Positions 62,990-64,000 of a stretch of 64,000 bases of DNA are shown piece after piece. How positions within the stretch are numbered: the first letter of the stretch is position 1; each line of letters starts with the position of its first letter. The translations under genes and the position numbers were made by a program. The notes beneath the pieces were generated by a model. The model had not been told where the DNA came from. It worked only from the letters and a program-made list of their open reading frames with translations, and made no database searches. Source of the DNA: Chitinophagaceae bacterium (GTDB lineage: Bacteria; Bacteroidota; Bacteroidia; Chitinophagales; Chitinophagaceae); NCBI GenBank assembly GCA_016720825.1, contig JADKJV010000004.1:215421-279420 (forward strand), in the 5' to 3' direction.

Positions 62990-63361
62990 ATGTCCCGATG
63001 ACGTTTTGCGGTTAACGTGCAGGGCTTTGGGCCGAGGGCGGCCTTGTACACCTGGTCGCTAGCCTGTTAAAATAAATTTACAAAAAATCCTGGATTTGAT
63101 GCGTGTCTAAGAATATCCTTTGAAGAGGTTGACTTTCGAGAAAATCACTTGCTTTGAAGAGTCTGTATGTTTTGTCGCAAGAACACTACGGATAGCAGGT
63201 AAGCGTGGCATTAGCATTCCTTCAGCCCATAGCAGATGCTGAGTAAAATATATTGCTGAAATTAAGAACTAAAGTTCAAGGTGTTTCTCCCGCCAGAACA
63301 ACAGCCTGGATTTGCAATTGGCTGATGTTTGTTTGTCCAGCCACATTTGCGCAAAATTCAA
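62990..63361. other. Intergenic stretch, possibly a cassette junction
   Basis: No gene is supported. It contains ggttaacgtgcagggc and, about 50 bases later, gcctgttaaaa, a weakly inverted pair (63016-63070). Beyond that is an AT-rich region up to an inverted-repeat arm at 63362. Confidence 0.3.
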
Positions 63362-63375
63362 TGTTAGCTGTAGTT
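63362..63375. repeat. Left arm of an inverted repeat around the last gene
   Basis: TGTTAGCTGTAGTT is matched in inverted orientation by AATTACAGCTAACA at 63974-63987 (13 of 14). The two arms enclose one complete gene. Confidence 0.6.
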
Positions 63376-63390
63376 ATTTTTTATTAATAC

Positions 63391-63945
63391 TCATTTAGCA
63401 TATTGTACATCATCTATTTTACATGAGTTAAAAAAAGTGTCTTCTTCATCCGGCCAAGCTATTTTAAGTCTGGAAGCATATCCTGAAAATGAAATTATTA
63501 CAACATTTATCGTTTGTTCAAGCCTATCGGAAGGTGCCCATATGCCTGAAGTAATCGTAGGCGTTGGGTTGGATGTCATTGAAAAGCTCTGGAAAGGGCC
63601 TGTGCTGAACGAGGACTCGTACTTTTCAATTTTATGTTGATAGGTAAGGTCATCTTTAAAATGCCAGGTGTCTGTTTTATTATTCATATAGCCAGCACTA
63701 CTGTATTGGTCAATATGCACCCATCTGCCTAACATTTTAGTTGCATTCCTATATACCCAATCTGCAGAGTCATTTGAATTCTTCGTAAGCACGGTAGAAG
63801 AATATAGTTGTGCTTGCTCTTCGGTAAATTGAAGTTGCCTTATTAACTCCTTTTTTAATAAGGTTTGTCCATTTTTACCTTTTTGACTTTTATATATCCT
63901 TTCAAGATAATTTTGTATTGCTGAGATGTTTACAAAATGTTGCAT
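63391..63945 (-). CDS. Hypothetical protein, possibly lipocalin-like
   Basis: The 184-residue protein MQHFVNISAIQNYLERIYKSQ... is basic and helical in the first 60 residues. It then has KMLGRWVHIDQYSSAGYMNNKTDTWHFKDDLTYQHKIEKY, a G-x-W start and W-x-F-x-x-D-x-T-Y strand pattern often seen in lipocalin-like domains. Family assignment is a guess. The gene is AT-rich and sits alone between the arms of an inverted repeat, like a captured cassette. Confidence 0.5.
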   Translation of the reverse strand: MQHFVNISAIQNYLERIYKSQKGKNGQTLLKKELIRQLQFTEEQAQLYSSTVLTKNSNDSADWVYRNATKMLGRWVHIDQYSSAGYMNNKTDTWHFKDDLTYQHKIEKYESSFSTGPFQSFSMTSNPTPTITSGIWAPSDRLEQTINVVIISFSGYASRLKIAWPDEEDTFFNSCKIDDVQYAK

Positions 63946-63973
63946 GTAAGGGCATTTAAACTTTTAATTATAC

Positions 63974-63987
63974 AATTACAGCTAACA
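63974..63987. repeat. Right arm of an inverted repeat around the last gene
   Basis: AATTACAGCTAACA pairs with 63362-63375. It lies 29 bases upstream of the start of the enclosed minus-strand gene. Confidence 0.6.
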
Positions 63988-64000
63988 ATACAATATATAT

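Noticed and set aside
63016..63070. attC site of an integron
   Set aside because: Only a weak inverted pair (ggttaacgtgcagggc and gcctgttaaaa) is visible; core-site consensus and spacing are not convincing, so it is mentioned only as a possibility.
1..64000. tRNA or rRNA genes
   Set aside because: I looked for cloverleaf ends and conserved T-loop sequence (ggttcgaatcc-like) in the gaps and saw none that hold together.

Overview
This window comes from a Bacteroidota chromosome, most likely the Chitinophagaceae/Chitinophagales branch. The support is a promoter motif of the TAnnTTTG type upstream of several genes, A-rich leaders with almost no Shine-Dalgarno sequences, a type IX secretion (T9SS) sorting domain on a giant adhesin, a split pntAA/pntAB transhydrogenase and DUF1343 and fmt genes a few kilobases apart. 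The lineage is inferred from gene content; no rRNA or tRNA gene was found.

Layout. 1-0.5 kb: end of a hemerythrin-like gene (minus). 1.0-13.1 kb: the S10-spc ribosomal protein cluster (rpsJ to rplO, then secY), closed by a strong terminator. Neither the str genes (rpsL, rpsG, fusA) nor the alpha operon (infA to rplQ) is adjacent. 13.2-16.2 kb: map, a BaiN/HI0933-type flavoprotein and an acyltransferase. 16.3-18.8 kb: ECF sigma factor with a large membrane protein, probably its anti-sigma factor. 19-21 kb: rpsA. 21.3-26 kb: SdrD-type repeat adhesin. 26-31 kb: SIMPL protein, PlsC, thioesterase, proline dehydrogenase, TPR protein. 31.2-32.5 kb: a decayed island. 32.5-45.6 kb: secreted proteins, thyA-folA-methyltransferase, pntAA-pntAB-pntB, an M28 peptidase, rsmF-like, a LysM protein, a C1 peptidase. 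45.6-52 kb (minus): fmt, a LytTR regulator, a response regulator, a propeller histidine kinase, a NamZ-type muramidase. 52-59.2 kb: FKBP, pepT, SPFH protein, exbB-exbD, prmC, ribD, IMPACT protein. 59.3-60.7 kb: a secreted TPR plus Ppx/GppA-like protein. 60.7-64 kb: a patchy accessory region with a broken gene, a heme-oxygenase-fold protein and one gene flanked by an inverted repeat.

Two features cut across the window. First, many intergenic gaps, including those inside the ribosomal protein cluster, hold degenerate phrase-like repeats of several families (ttccaaa, gtcgttagtc, gttggctatta, tgtgcaaat, ggttggagg, ccactaagg...cacaaag). Many are arranged as inverted pairs, and some have run into the ends of coding sequences. 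Second, about a dozen genes, including essential ones such as rplE and prmC, are broken by single-base indels, mostly in homopolymers. That pattern suggests sequencing error more than biology, although ribD also has an in-gene deletion that removes its zinc site.

The most attractive regulatory signal is a shared inverted repeat, ATAGGAC-N4-GTCCTAT, upstream of both the response regulator and the LytTR gene.
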